Source: an uncultured Prevotellaceae bacterium (GTDB taxonomy: Bacteria > Bacteroidota > Bacteroidia > Bacteroidales > Bacteroidaceae). From it: a DNA stretch of 10,710 bases. Positions 1 through 7,795 of the stretch are shown here, piece after piece. The stretch is from positions 1 through 10,710 of the forward strand of contig CAMKTM010000075.1 of assembly GCA_946415695.1 (NCBI GenBank), in the 5' to 3' direction. The notes below the pieces were generated by a model. It was not told where the DNA came from. It made no database searches and was given only the letters and a program-made list of their open reading frames with translations. Both the position numbers and the translations under genes were made by a program. Position 1 is the stretch's first letter, and each line of letters opens with the position of its first letter.

Positions 1-1080
1 ACGGAGGTTGAGGTTTGTACCGCTCTCGTTGGGCAGGTAGATGACGTAGTAGTTGGTAGCTGCATCGCCGGCGAAGGAGGCTGTGGCGGAGGTGCGGCCA
101 AGGAACTCTGTGCCTTTCTTCTCGCCTTCCTCAGCAATGGTGTAGTTCAGGCCACCCCAGTTGACGATGGTGGACTGTTCAACTCCTGTCTTGGGAGCGA
201 AGGTGACGTGAGCCTGGTTGTTGTCATCGCTTGAAGGATTGTCAACAGTGGGGAAGTTAACAGTGTAAACACCTTCGGTATAGACACCATTGGCTGCGGT
301 GGTGAAGATGGTCGCATTGTTAACAATCTGAGTAGCGGGGTCTGTCAACACGTCGTTAGTCGTGTAGAACTTCACATCCTTTACGCTATAGCCGGGAACG
401 GTCTCGTAAATACCGATACGAACCTTCGTGCCGAGCTGACGGAACTTGAAGGTAACGGGGTCATTGCCATAATCAGTCTTCTTCACCGTAACGAGGTCAG
501 CAATATAGCATTTGCTCAGGTCGGCAGCCGTACCGCTGAAGGTGTAAGCCACGCCTGTTGCTCCTGTTGCTGTGGAAGGAGTGATTGCGCTCACGAGGAC
601 TTGGCCTGCTGCGGGTGTGCCCTCGTAGATAGCGGTAGTGGCACCTGTTGACCAAGCGATGAAGTCATACTGAGGCTGGCTGTAGTCCCAGTACTTGATC
701 TGCTGAGAGGTGATGCCGTTGTCGATGGCATGCTTGATGCGGTCAACACCAACATACTCCCAGTTGGAAGAGTTGGACTGAGTGGTGTTGGCAGTGTTCT
801 CGGCGTACTTGACAAGATAGTTGTCGAATACGATGCTACCAACGCTTGCAGTGCTGGAACCTTTATAACCAGACACAACAAACTGGTTGCCGAGGAGATT
901 TGCTGCGTCCGAGCCTGTAATATCGGCACGTGTCATGCCCTTCTTCAGAGAACCAAAGACGATAGGTGCCTCTGTCTCAGAGATTGGAGCCGTCCCGTCG
1001 TTCACGACGAGGTCTTCATTAGCACAGCCGGCAAAGAGAAGCCCTGCTGTGGCAAGAATAACGGAATAAATCTTTTTCAT
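1..1080 (-). CDS. Fimbrillin family lipoprotein (third tandem paralogue), 3' end beyond the window
   Basis: Type V pilin-like structural subunit or accessory subunit of a Bacteroidales fimbria. The frame is open for 360 codons from the ATG at 1080-1078 to the left edge with no stop, so the C-terminus is missing. The N-terminus is a lipoprotein signal with lipobox LFAGC and Cys19. The sequence then follows the two fimbrillins upstream: a TRAD site at about residue 50-53, VFDNY (84-88), KYWDYSQPQYDF (129-140), FRQLGTKVRIGIYETVPGY (213-231) and KDVKFY (234-239). This shared pattern is typical of Mfa-like fimbrillins (family named from memory). The visible part is somewhat more divergent from the other two after residue 240. 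It lies 60 bp after the second fimbrillin with no terminator between them, so it is probably co-transcribed. A GAAAGAAT stretch directly precedes the start codon, as for the first gene of the operon. Whether it is a shaft or accessory subunit cannot be told. Confidence 0.9.
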   Translation of the reverse strand, partial: MKKIYSVILATAGLLFAGCANEDLVVNDGTAPISETEAPIVFGSLKKGMTRADITGSDAANLLGNQFVVSGYKGSSTASVGSIVFDNYLVKYAENTANTTQSNSSNWEYVGVDRIKHAIDNGITSQQIKYWDYSQPQYDFIAWSTGATTAIYEGTPAAGQVLVSAITPSTATGATGVAYTFSGTAADLSKCYIADLVTVKKTDYGNDPVTFKFRQLGTKVRIGIYETVPGYSVKDVKFYTTNDVLTDPATQIVNNATIFTTAANGVYTEGVYTVNFPTVDNPSSDDNNQAHVTFAPKTGVEQSTIVNWGGLNYTIAEEGEKKGTEFLGRTSATASFAGDAATNYYVIYLPNESGTNLNLR

Positions 1081-1140
1081 ATTCTTTCGTTTTTAAGTTT
1101 AACAATGTTTTCTATCTTTTCGCTATATACATTATATATA

Positions 1141-2781
1141 TTAATGTTCCGTTTCGGAACTGTTGTCCGTTCCGTCGATTTCGGTAAAGACTGTCTGCGA
1201 GCCTTCTTCTGCCTCAACCACAACTGCATCGAAAGTAATGGGGAAGAGACTGGCCGGGTTCTCGGGATCGGGAATGACACCGCCTGGGATGTCGGGATCG
1301 GGGATGACGGGTGTGGGCACAGGGTTCGACGGGTCGTGCTGGTCGCCCTTCGGTCCATCAGGATAGAGAGGATTGGGAACGAGCGGAGCAGTGGGGTCGG
1401 GAATCATGTTGCCTGGATTGTCGGGATCTGGAACATCCGGATAGTTCGGGTCTGGAATGTACGGAGGAATGACTTCGCCCGTCGCAGGATCGATTACGGG
1501 GTCGTTATCGCCGCCGTTATCGGGGTCTGGGTCGCGACCGGGGCCGGTTGTTACAGTGCCACCGCCACCTTCGCCTGTGTAGCCGTTGCTGTTGTCGGAA
1601 ATCTTGAAGAGGTAGGTGTACGAATAGTTGGGCTTCCACTGCAAGAAGCTTGCCGGAACACTGACGTAAGCATCACGAACATGGATGATGTCGCGAGAAC
1701 CGTCGAGGGCAACGAGAGTATAATCGACACGCAGCTGCATCTTCAGCGAATTGTCTTCGAAGGGAAGAATGGGCTTGTAAGCAGATGTGACGCCTGCCTT
1801 GCCGTCGATGGTATAGCTGCCCTTGCCAAATGTGGCGGTAGAGGACGATGTGCCGAGGAAAGCATTGACAGCGGTTGCTGTGGCAGAACCGTCGGCTGCG
1901 AGGTAGGGCTTTTCCGTCACGCCTTCCTGAGTATAGGCAGAGGTATAGTCCAAAGCGCCAAAGGTGTTGCTGAAGGCCAGCTTGTTGCCGCTTCCGGAAA
2001 AGAGCACTTTGGCTTCATTCGTAGCGTCGTCAAAGTTTACAGTGTACTTGCCCGAAGTGGGGAAAGCGGCTCCGACACCTACGTCGGTGCTGCCCGAGGG
2101 AGCGCCGATGTAATAGAACACGAGGTCCTTGATGGCATAGCCGGGAACTGTTTCATAGAAACCGATACGCATCTGGGCACCGAGGCGGCGGAACTGGAAC
2201 TGAATGGTGCTCTTGTAAGCCTCAGTGGCAGGGGTTGTTGTCGTCTTTGCTTTTGCAGTAGGTGTTGCAGTAATACGGTCGGCAACGTAGATGTTCGTCA
2301 TCGATGCGGCATCGGTAACGTTGATACGCATGCCTCCTTTGGTGTCCGAGATGAGCTCGTCTGCAGCAAGACCTGCAGCTGCCACGAAGTCGAAACGCTC
2401 AGAACTGTAATCCCAGTACTTCACGGCTTGCGTTGCACCCTTCTTGGAAGTCTTTCCCTCGTAGCTCCAATCCCTGGAATTGGTGATGTCGTTTCCTGCG
2501 GAATTGGCTTCGTACTCGACATAATAATTGTCGAAGACAGGGCTTTCCACACCGTCCTTCGTCTTGGTGCCGTACACCAAGAACTTGCCGCCAAGCAAGG
2601 CAGCAGACTCCTCATGGCCGACGCGTGTTCGAGGTTTTGCGATACTGCCTAAATCGATGGCATCAGAGATGGGAACATCTGGGACGTCCTGCGTCTCGGT
2701 GCCAACAAAGCTGTCCTGGGAACAGGCCGTGAAGGCCAGTCCCAGAATAGCTGTGAGGAAGAAATTCTTTGTTCTAATCAT
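1141..2781 (-). CDS. Fimbrillin family lipoprotein with long Pro/Asp-rich linker and shortened C-terminus
   Basis: Predicted 546-residue type V pilin-like lipoprotein. The signal peptide ends in lipobox FTAC (Cys20). The fimbrillin body covers about residues 50-400, with the family's landmarks: PRTR (50-53), VFDNYYVEY (82-90), KYWDYS (121-126), NIYVADRIT (163-171), MRIGFYETVPGY (204-215) and QWKPNYSYTYLFKISD (381-396). After a GEGGGG hinge comes a roughly 100-residue linker (about 404-510) dominated by Pro, Asp and Asn, in which IPDP occurs four times. The protein then resumes homology with the first fimbrillin (FPITFDA, 513-519) but stops 27 residues later, where its paralogue continues for about 140 residues. 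The stop is TAA at 1143-1141. The gene starts 31 bp after the previous fimbrillin, arguing for co-transcription. Its role (shaft, tip or decoy subunit) is not known. Confidence 0.92.
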   Translation of the reverse strand: MIRTKNFFLTAILGLAFTACSQDSFVGTETQDVPDVPISDAIDLGSIAKPRTRVGHEESAALLGGKFLVYGTKTKDGVESPVFDNYYVEYEANSAGNDITNSRDWSYEGKTSKKGATQAVKYWDYSSERFDFVAAAGLAADELISDTKGGMRINVTDAASMTNIYVADRITATPTAKAKTTTTPATEAYKSTIQFQFRRLGAQMRIGFYETVPGYAIKDLVFYYIGAPSGSTDVGVGAAFPTSGKYTVNFDDATNEAKVLFSGSGNKLAFSNTFGALDYTSAYTQEGVTEKPYLAADGSATATAVNAFLGTSSSTATFGKGSYTIDGKAGVTSAYKPILPFEDNSLKMQLRVDYTLVALDGSRDIIHVRDAYVSVPASFLQWKPNYSYTYLFKISDNSNGYTGEGGGGTVTTGPGRDPDPDNGGDNDPVIDPATGEVIPPYIPDPNYPDVPDPDNPGNMIPDPTAPLVPNPLYPDGPKGDQHDPSNPVPTPVIPDPDIPGGVIPDPENPASLFPITFDAVVVEAEEGSQTVFTEIDGTDNSSETEH

Positions 2782-2812
2782 TTTTCACAATGTTTTAATA
2801 ATGTGGCTTTTC

Positions 2813-4528
2813 TTATTCCACAGTCTTGACAACCTTGAAGACATCGACATAGTTGCCGGGGAGATCTTCAAGACCAGTCGGGAGGTAACGCAGCCATACG
2901 ATGTAGTAGCCGGGCTTCTCTACCTTGAACTGTGCGGATGTTGTTGAAGCCTGTTCGATGGTCTGACCTTCTGCAGGTGTACCGCCGATTGATGTGTAAA
3001 CGAATGTGTTGTTGTCGCTTACAGCCTGCTCGGTTGTCTCTACTGCGGAGTAAGCAACCTTCCATTCGCCGTGAGAGTAAGAGCTTACGATAATGGTCTC
3101 GCCAACTCTGTATTCGCCTGCATTTGTAATGTCGGATGTTGCAGAGTATGTTGTGATGGCATCACCACCAAGGCTGGTCACACCGGTAATGGTCTCCTGG
3201 TTGTAGTCCTCAACACAAGAAACTGTTGCGTCGAAGGTGATGGGATAGAGACCTGGGTCAACACCGGGGTTGGGGTTGGGGTTTGGATTATCGGGATCAA
3301 CAGGATTGGGGTTGACGGGACCTGTTGTGCCGTTGGTCTTGTCTGAAATCTTGAACACATAGGTGTAAGCATAGTTGGGCTTCCACTGTGCGTAGCTAAC
3401 AGGCACGACTGCGCTTGCGCCCTTCACTTCGATGGGAGCGCCTACGCCGTCAAGGCTGACGAGCGTGAAGTCGGCACGCAGCACGAGGTTTACGCTGTTG
3501 CTGCTGAAGGGAATGACTGACTGCCAAGTAGAGTTGCTGACGAGCTGACCGTCGATGATGGCATCCTTCTTGGCAAAGGTGGGAGTGGCGGAAGTAGTGC
3601 TCAGGAATGCTGCATCACCCCATGCATCTACGGTGCCGTCTGTCTTCATGTAACCGCCGGTTGACAGGCTGCTGGCTGCTGTTGTGTAGTCCAACTCGCC
3701 GAACTGGAAGTTGTTGGATACGTCTGTACCCTGGAAGTCTGCCAGCACGCGGTTGTTTGCATCATAGCTTACCACTACTTCACCGGAAACGGGGAAGTTA
3801 CCGCGCAGACCGGCAACTGTCTTTGTAGATGTACCAGCCATTGCCAGATAGTTGTCGTCATAGTAGAACTTCACGTCCTTTACGGCGTAGCCGGGAACGG
3901 TTTCATAGATACCGAAACGTATGCGAGCGGCAAGGCGCTTGAAGGTAAAGGTAATGGGGCCTTTGCCGTATTGAGCGTTGCTCGTCTCGCCTGTTGCGCT
4001 GGCCTGATACTTGGCTGTTACACGGTCGCTGACATAGATCGAGGTAAAGTTGCTCTGGTCAACATTGATCGTGTTCTCCGTCGAGCTGGCAATACGGGTT
4101 CCGTCAGGCAGACCGGAAATAGCGATGAAGTCGTACTCGGGAGCTGAAAGGTCCCAATACTTAACGGACTGGGTTGCGGGAGCCACGCCACAAGAGGTCT
4201 GACCGAGATAAGACCAACCGTTTGTGTTCGTCTCATCATCTGTGCCACCTGTGCCACCAAGATAGTCAACGATGTAGTTATCGAAGACAGGAGTCTCTGT
4301 GTCGCCATTCTTGATGACACCAAAAACGCGGAAGCTGTTACCGAGCAATGCTGCTGCTTCGCTGCCTGTTGCGTCGGCACGTGTCACCTTGTTGCTGCCG
4401 CCTGTGAAGTTGATGGCACTGGCGTTGGCAACGGCGGATTCCGGAACGGAATTACCGATAACATCCTCGTTTGTGCAGCTTGCAAGAACCATCGTTGCAG
4501 CTGCGAAATAAAACAGAATCTTTTTCAC
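2813..4528 (-). CDS. Fimbrillin family lipoprotein (first tandem paralogue, longest)
   Basis: Predicted 571-residue type V pilin-like subunit. It begins with a lipoprotein signal peptide, lipobox LASC (Cys18), so export by Sec, lipidation and passage to the outer membrane are expected. A conserved VTRAD at 48-52 marks the likely protease trimming site after Arg50, by analogy with FimA/Mfa1 of Porphyromonas gingivalis. The pilin body spans about 51-400, with VFDNYIVDY (81-89), KYWDLS (123-128), SIYVSDRVT (163-171), IRFGIYETVPGY (203-214), KDVKFYY (217-223) and QWKPNYAYTYVFKISD (381-396). A short linker of about 25 residues rich in Pro, Asn and Asp follows (403-427), then a separate C-terminal domain of about 145 residues ending in aromatic beta-rich sequence (YYIVWLRYLP). 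It is the first fimbrillin after the anchor-type gene, 50 bp downstream, and so is a candidate major subunit (inference from position). The gap before it is AT-rich with no recognisable -7 box. Confidence 0.93.
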   Translation of the reverse strand: MKKILFYFAAATMVLASCTNEDVIGNSVPESAVANASAINFTGGSNKVTRADATGSEAAALLGNSFRVFGVIKNGDTETPVFDNYIVDYLGGTGGTDDETNTNGWSYLGQTSCGVAPATQSVKYWDLSAPEYDFIAISGLPDGTRIASSTENTINVDQSNFTSIYVSDRVTAKYQASATGETSNAQYGKGPITFTFKRLAARIRFGIYETVPGYAVKDVKFYYDDNYLAMAGTSTKTVAGLRGNFPVSGEVVVSYDANNRVLADFQGTDVSNNFQFGELDYTTAASSLSTGGYMKTDGTVDAWGDAAFLSTTSATPTFAKKDAIIDGQLVSNSTWQSVIPFSSNSVNLVLRADFTLVSLDGVGAPIEVKGASAVVPVSYAQWKPNYAYTYVFKISDKTNGTTGPVNPNPVDPDNPNPNPNPGVDPGLYPITFDATVSCVEDYNQETITGVTSLGGDAITTYSATSDITNAGEYRVGETIIVSSYSHGEWKVAYSAVETTEQAVSDNNTFVYTSIGGTPAEGQTIEQASTTSAQFKVEKPGYYIVWLRYLPTGLEDLPGNYVDVFKVVKTVE

Positions 4529-4578
4529 TTTGCTTTAGTTTTAATTATTATTACTAATCATATATATACGTTTGTTTT

Positions 4579-5721
4579 TTACATTGAGAATTCGGGGATT
4601 TCAACTTCCTCGAAGTCCTTGACGATAGCGTTGAAAGCCGAGCCGCCGCTTCTGCGGGGAACGGGGATGGTGTCCATGTCGAGCTCTATGGTGATGACAC
4701 CGCCTTTCCAGCGCTTGCGCACTTGGTCTGTGACGTCGAAGACGAAGGTGGAGTCCATACCGTTGTTGAACTGCATGTTGATGTCCATGTAGTGTTGGTA
4801 CTTGTCTTTGACTTCGCTGACATCTTTTATTCGGTTGCCGTTCTGGTTGGGAATGCCGAAGGTCATCAGTCGTCCGCCTGCCACGGCTACTCTCTCGCCT
4901 GTTGCCGGCACTGTCGCTGTTGGCTTGAAGTATGTGTTGTATGTCACGGTGACGGGGTCGTCCTCTGAAACGCCCGTGTTGACATTGGTTGCTTTGGCCA
5001 CGCCGGAGAGGTCGGCAGAACCATCCACACCGATTATCTTGTTGTTGTTGTGGTGCAGGATGACCTGTGTCAGGTAGATGTATGTAATTGGCTCCAGTAC
5101 CATATTTAGTTTCTTTACATAGACGTTACGCTCTGGATCGTATTCGAAGCCCTCCAGCGATTCGTTGATTTCCAAGGCTTGTTCGTAGGCCGAGAACAGT
5201 TGCTCGGGCTGATAGAAGGCGCGTGTGTAACGCGGGGCTTGGTAACGGGTGCTGCGGATGGATTGGTTCGTGTAGGCTGTTACGGTTTCGAGTGTCTCGT
5301 TGAAGTTCAAGCTTTGTACATCATCGTTTACGGGTTCTATTTCGTTCCATACGAGTATGTCCCAATATCCGAAGTCGAATTCGCAATGCAGGGTGGTGCC
5401 CTTCACTGTATTGCTGATCACACTGGTATGCGGACCGTATGGTTCCTTATATGTATAGTATCGGCGCACGTTGAATCCTGTGGGGTCTGTATAGCCGATT
5501 TCGCCAAATCGCTTTTGGTCCTCTGCGTCCCACCCATAGATCCATTCTGCTCGCCAGTCGTATGACAATTCATAATCCCAGTAGGCTTCCAGCCTGAGGT
5601 CCACGAGAGGTATCTCTATGTCTCGGGGATCGCCTGGAAGGTGGAGGGGTGGCTCGCGATAACAGCCTGTGAGGCAAATAAGGCTTATAAGAGCTATGTA
5701 TCTTATCCAGCCTGTCCTCAT
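4579..5721 (-). CDS. DUF5119 family lipoprotein, probable fimbrial anchor or assembly protein
   Basis: Predicted 380-residue outer-membrane lipoprotein: signal peptide with lipobox LTGC (Cys20), followed by YREPPLHLPGD, the usual start of DUF5119 proteins. Other family-like stretches are the Trp-rich DYELSYDWRAEWIYGWD (49-65) and YLTQVILHHNNNKIIGVDGS (216-235), then ADLSGVAKATNVNTGV (236-251) and RLMTFGIPN (284-292). DUF5119 proteins are usually encoded beside Bacteroidales fimbrillins and resemble the FimB/Mfa2 anchor class; the exact role is inferred from that association. The ATG overlaps the stop of the upstream gene as ATGA (minus strand, 5721-5718), indicating translational coupling. 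The length is ordinary for the family and no break is visible. FimB/Mfa2 anchors limit fibre length and hold it on the cell surface, and a similar job is plausible here. Confidence 0.88.
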   Translation of the reverse strand: MRTGWIRYIALISLICLTGCYREPPLHLPGDPRDIEIPLVDLRLEAYWDYELSYDWRAEWIYGWDAEDQKRFGEIGYTDPTGFNVRRYYTYKEPYGPHTSVISNTVKGTTLHCEFDFGYWDILVWNEIEPVNDDVQSLNFNETLETVTAYTNQSIRSTRYQAPRYTRAFYQPEQLFSAYEQALEINESLEGFEYDPERNVYVKKLNMVLEPITYIYLTQVILHHNNNKIIGVDGSADLSGVAKATNVNTGVSEDDPVTVTYNTYFKPTATVPATGERVAVAGGRLMTFGIPNQNGNRIKDVSEVKDKYQHYMDINMQFNNGMDSTFVFDVTDQVRKRWKGGVITIELDMDTIPVPRRSGGSAFNAIVKDFEEVEIPEFSM

Positions 5722-7337
5722 GGGCGGTCTCCTTCCTTATTTGACGTAGACGTTGTCTGCATCTGTTCTAAATCACTTGTCTTTATTATTGTGGTCTGCT
5801 TTTCCCATGGGCGGAAGCTGATACCTTTCTTTTCGTTGCGGCGATAGAGCAGGTCATACACCAATGTGATGCCTACGCGAGTGGGGCCAATCCAGTTGTA
5901 ACGGTACTGGCGCTTCTTGAATCTGTCTTTGCTCTGTGTCCACTTGTAGTAGTACAACCCGTCCTCGACGCCAGTCTTGGGATTGCCGTACTGATACGGG
6001 TCGTATGCTGCCAGGAACCAGCCCACCTGCAGTCCGAACTCCATGCGCCAGTGTCCTTTCTTCGAGAGGGGCAGCACATAGCCTGCGCCCAGACCTGCAC
6101 CCAAGCCTTCGCCAAACCAACCGCGTTTCTTTCCGAAGCTGAGGCTGTAGATAGCTGCATGGGCATAGCCCTGGAGGTAGAAGCCGCGGAAGGCAGCGCC
6201 CTCTCCCGGGAGACGGCGTGCGATGTCGCCGCTGCGGAAATAGTATCGGGCCTCTAATTGGTAGTTGCGAATCTGGAAATACTTTTGGATGTTGTAGTGT
6301 TGCCACCAGGGGAAGTCGATTGAGAAACCATAGGTGAAGTGTCCGTGCTTGGGGTAGTACTCGAGAGCGACGTTCGGGATGGGGCACCAGCGGTTGTAGC
6401 CTGGCACGTAAGCGAAGTCGAAGAGGATGTTGCTCTTCACGGAAAGCAGTTCGCGGCGCGGCTTGCGTTCTTCCAGGACGGTGTAAGTCTCTTCCGGATG
6501 CTGAACTATCACGACAGGCTCCTTCTTTGTCGTGTCGGGCAAAACGGGTTTAACCGGTTCTTTCACGACGGGTGCCTCGGGAATGACCTTCGGGGCATAG
6601 GTTCGGGGCGCACGGAAGAAGAAGACGATGCGGGCAGCACGAAGGCGAGGGAAGTACTCGCGGAAGAGACGGAGCCAGAGCGTACCCTGACGGGCGCTGC
6701 GGAGAGTGGACTTCAGCTTGTCGATCTGCTTCTTGGGGAGATACTGGTCGCACATGGCCTGGACGTAGCCATAGTCCTTATCGCCCATGCGGCGCATCAT
6801 CAGGCACAGCGTGCGGTAGTCCTCGATGTCAATCTGCATGTCGAAGTTGTCGCCGGTGGGCACCGAGAGGTTCTCCTTGATGAAGTTGAGGAGGGTCTCT
6901 GCACGCTTTTCACCGAGAAACTTGTTGAAGCGGGTGGGACCTTCGGGCGAGGCAGCACCGCGCAGCATCATGTGGACAAGCTCCAGCGAGTCGCGGTTGA
7001 TGAGCGGGAACACTTCCTGCTCCAACTGCATGATCAGGGAATCGCGCTTCGGCAAGTTCCATTTGTTGATGGGGAAAATGATTTTACCGGCAATATCGAA
7101 GAACTCCTCGTCGGACAAATTGATTGAATCCTTTTCGTTCAGGAAGCGGATATAAGAATACGAATGATAGGCTGTGGTATCGGTAACGGCTGGCATCGGA
7201 ACAGGAAACGCAAAAGCCTTTCCGACGTTCAGGAAAGACATCGTCAGCACGAAAATCAGCATCGCAGCAAAAAAGTCAAGTTTGGCTGCCTTAGTTAACA
7301 CGTTTATTATAAATCTAAAAGAAGCCATACTTTTCAT
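5718..7337 (-). CDS. OmpA-like plus DUF3575 outer-membrane protein, first gene of the fimbrial operon
   Basis: Predicted 539-residue exported protein. The N-terminus has a hydrophobic core at about 22-38 and probable cleavage after AFA (residue 43). The n-region is unusually long; an in-frame ATG at residue 4 is an alternative start. Residues about 60-240 contain an OmpA-like stretch, LRGAASPEGPTRFNKFLGEK followed by RAETLLNFI, matching the 'G.ASPEG...N..L...RA' pattern of peptidoglycan-binding OmpA domains. A Pro/Val/Lys-rich linker (about 244-296) leads to a DUF3575 domain (297-501): SVKSNILFDFAYVPG, NVALEYYP, LEARYYFRSG, GFYLQGYAHAAIYSLSFGKK, GAGLGAGYVLPLSKKGHWRMEFGLQVGW (given here in part as key features) and YNWIGPTRVGITLVYDLLYRR, alternating aromatic strands that suggest a beta-barrel. 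Such genes commonly head DUF5119-fimbrillin clusters in Bacteroidales. It may couple the fimbria to the envelope (inference). The start is preceded by GAGTGAAAGA on the minus strand. Confidence 0.85.
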   Translation of the reverse strand: MKSMASFRFIINVLTKAAKLDFFAAMLIFVLTMSFLNVGKAFAFPVPMPAVTDTTAYHSYSYIRFLNEKDSINLSDEEFFDIAGKIIFPINKWNLPKRDSLIMQLEQEVFPLINRDSLELVHMMLRGAASPEGPTRFNKFLGEKRAETLLNFIKENLSVPTGDNFDMQIDIEDYRTLCLMMRRMGDKDYGYVQAMCDQYLPKKQIDKLKSTLRSARQGTLWLRLFREYFPRLRAARIVFFFRAPRTYAPKVIPEAPVVKEPVKPVLPDTTKKEPVVIVQHPEETYTVLEERKPRRELLSVKSNILFDFAYVPGYNRWCPIPNVALEYYPKHGHFTYGFSIDFPWWQHYNIQKYFQIRNYQLEARYYFRSGDIARRLPGEGAAFRGFYLQGYAHAAIYSLSFGKKRGWFGEGLGAGLGAGYVLPLSKKGHWRMEFGLQVGWFLAAYDPYQYGNPKTGVEDGLYYYKWTQSKDRFKKRQYRYNWIGPTRVGITLVYDLLYRRNEKKGISFRPWEKQTTIIKTSDLEQMQTTSTSNKEGDRP

Positions 7338-7396
7338 TCTTTCACTCGTAATCTTTACTTTCCAGCTTATTGGGCCAATTTGTAACTAATACATAC

Positions 7397-7406
7397 GTGC
7401 GCGCAC
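7397..7406. repeat. Perfect 10-bp palindrome in the fimbrial operon leader
   Basis: GTGCGCGCAC is its own reverse complement and stands out as GC-rich in an AT-rich leader. It lies between the -7 box and the start codon, in the predicted 5' untranslated region. It could be a protein-binding site or part of an RNA fold; no function is shown. Confidence 0.4.
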
Positions 7407-7426
7407 AAGTGAGCGCAAATCGACTG

Positions 7427-7434
7427 CAAAGATA
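7427..7434 (-). promoter_or_regulatory. Predicted -7 box of the fimbrial operon promoter
   Basis: The minus strand reads TATCTTTG, an exact match to the Bacteroidetes -7 consensus TAnnTTTG, about 90 bp before the ATG at 7337. The plus-strand core TGCAAAGATA is identical to the one before the regulator gene. I find no good -33 TTTG at the usual 19-21 bp spacing, so this promoter may depend on an activator, consistent with the AraC-type gene next door (inference). Confidence 0.6.
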
Positions 7435-7472
7435 CTATTTTTTTCGGAAATCCATAATTATTTCAATATCTA

Positions 7473-7481
7473 CCCCCCCCC
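7473..7481. repeat. Nine-base C homopolymer upstream of the fimbrial promoter
   Basis: A run of nine C (nine G on the transcribed-operon strand) sits in otherwise AT-rich sequence, 38 bp upstream of the -7 box. Runs of this length are prone to slippage. Length change here would alter spacing between upstream sites and the promoter core, not a reading frame. Confidence 0.85.
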
Positions 7482-7586
7482 ATTTTAACCTTTTTTAACG
7501 ACCGGCGGATTCTCTCTTTCATTTCGCGTTTTCCTTCGTCTGGTTATTTCTTGTTCTCACTCATCGCTGTTCATGCTCAAAAACAC

Positions 7587-7674
7587 GGCACGCTCTTATG
7601 GCCATAAAGGCACACCATTATTGCCAACGAGGCACGCTCTTATTGAAATAATGCTGTGCTCTTATTGAAACAGA
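7587..7674. repeat. Four imperfect tandem repeats with exact 22-bp period
   Basis: Copies start at 7587, 7609, 7631 and 7653, each exactly 22 bp. The shared core is close to GGCACGCTCTTATTGAAA. Copy 1 matches through GGCACGCTCTTAT, copy 3 carries the whole core, copy 2 keeps GGCAC and TTATTG, and copy 4 keeps GCTCTTATTGAAA. The array ends about 150 bp upstream of the fimbrial -7 box. A period near two helical turns resembles direct-repeat operators of AraC-family proteins, but binding is inferred only from position and spacing. Confidence 0.75.
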
Positions 7675-7795
7675 CCCGTGGCGAGCCTCTTCCTGCACTG
7701 CAAAACCATGATATGGGCAACTTTCGGTCATGTGGACTTCCGTTTTTTTTGAGACACAGCGCTTCTTCGCACCTAATTCGGTGCAAAATAACATG

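Noticed and set aside
730..2652. 640-codon open frame on the plus strand
   Set aside because: It runs antisense across two clear fimbrillins and the gap between them, has no domain pattern, and shows low-complexity Val/Gly/Arg/Cys-rich sequence typical of the complement of biased coding DNA. The minus-strand genes have signal peptides and family motifs.
2782..2812. Weak inverted repeat between the first and second fimbrillin genes as a terminator
   Set aside because: Only CACA/TGTG pairs well, the inner bases are AT-rich and mismatched, and no T-tract follows in the right place; co-transcription is more likely.
6339..7127. 262-codon plus-strand open frame
   Set aside because: Antisense to the OmpA/DUF3575 gene, rich in His, Glu and Val with no recognisable motif; a shadow of the real gene.
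7587..7674. CRISPR array
   Set aside because: The 22-bp units are directly adjacent with no unique spacers, only four copies, and no cas genes nearby; this is a tandem repeat.
7769..7784. GCACC/GGTGC hairpin as a second terminator
   Set aside because: Only 5 bp of stem and no T-tract follows on either strand.
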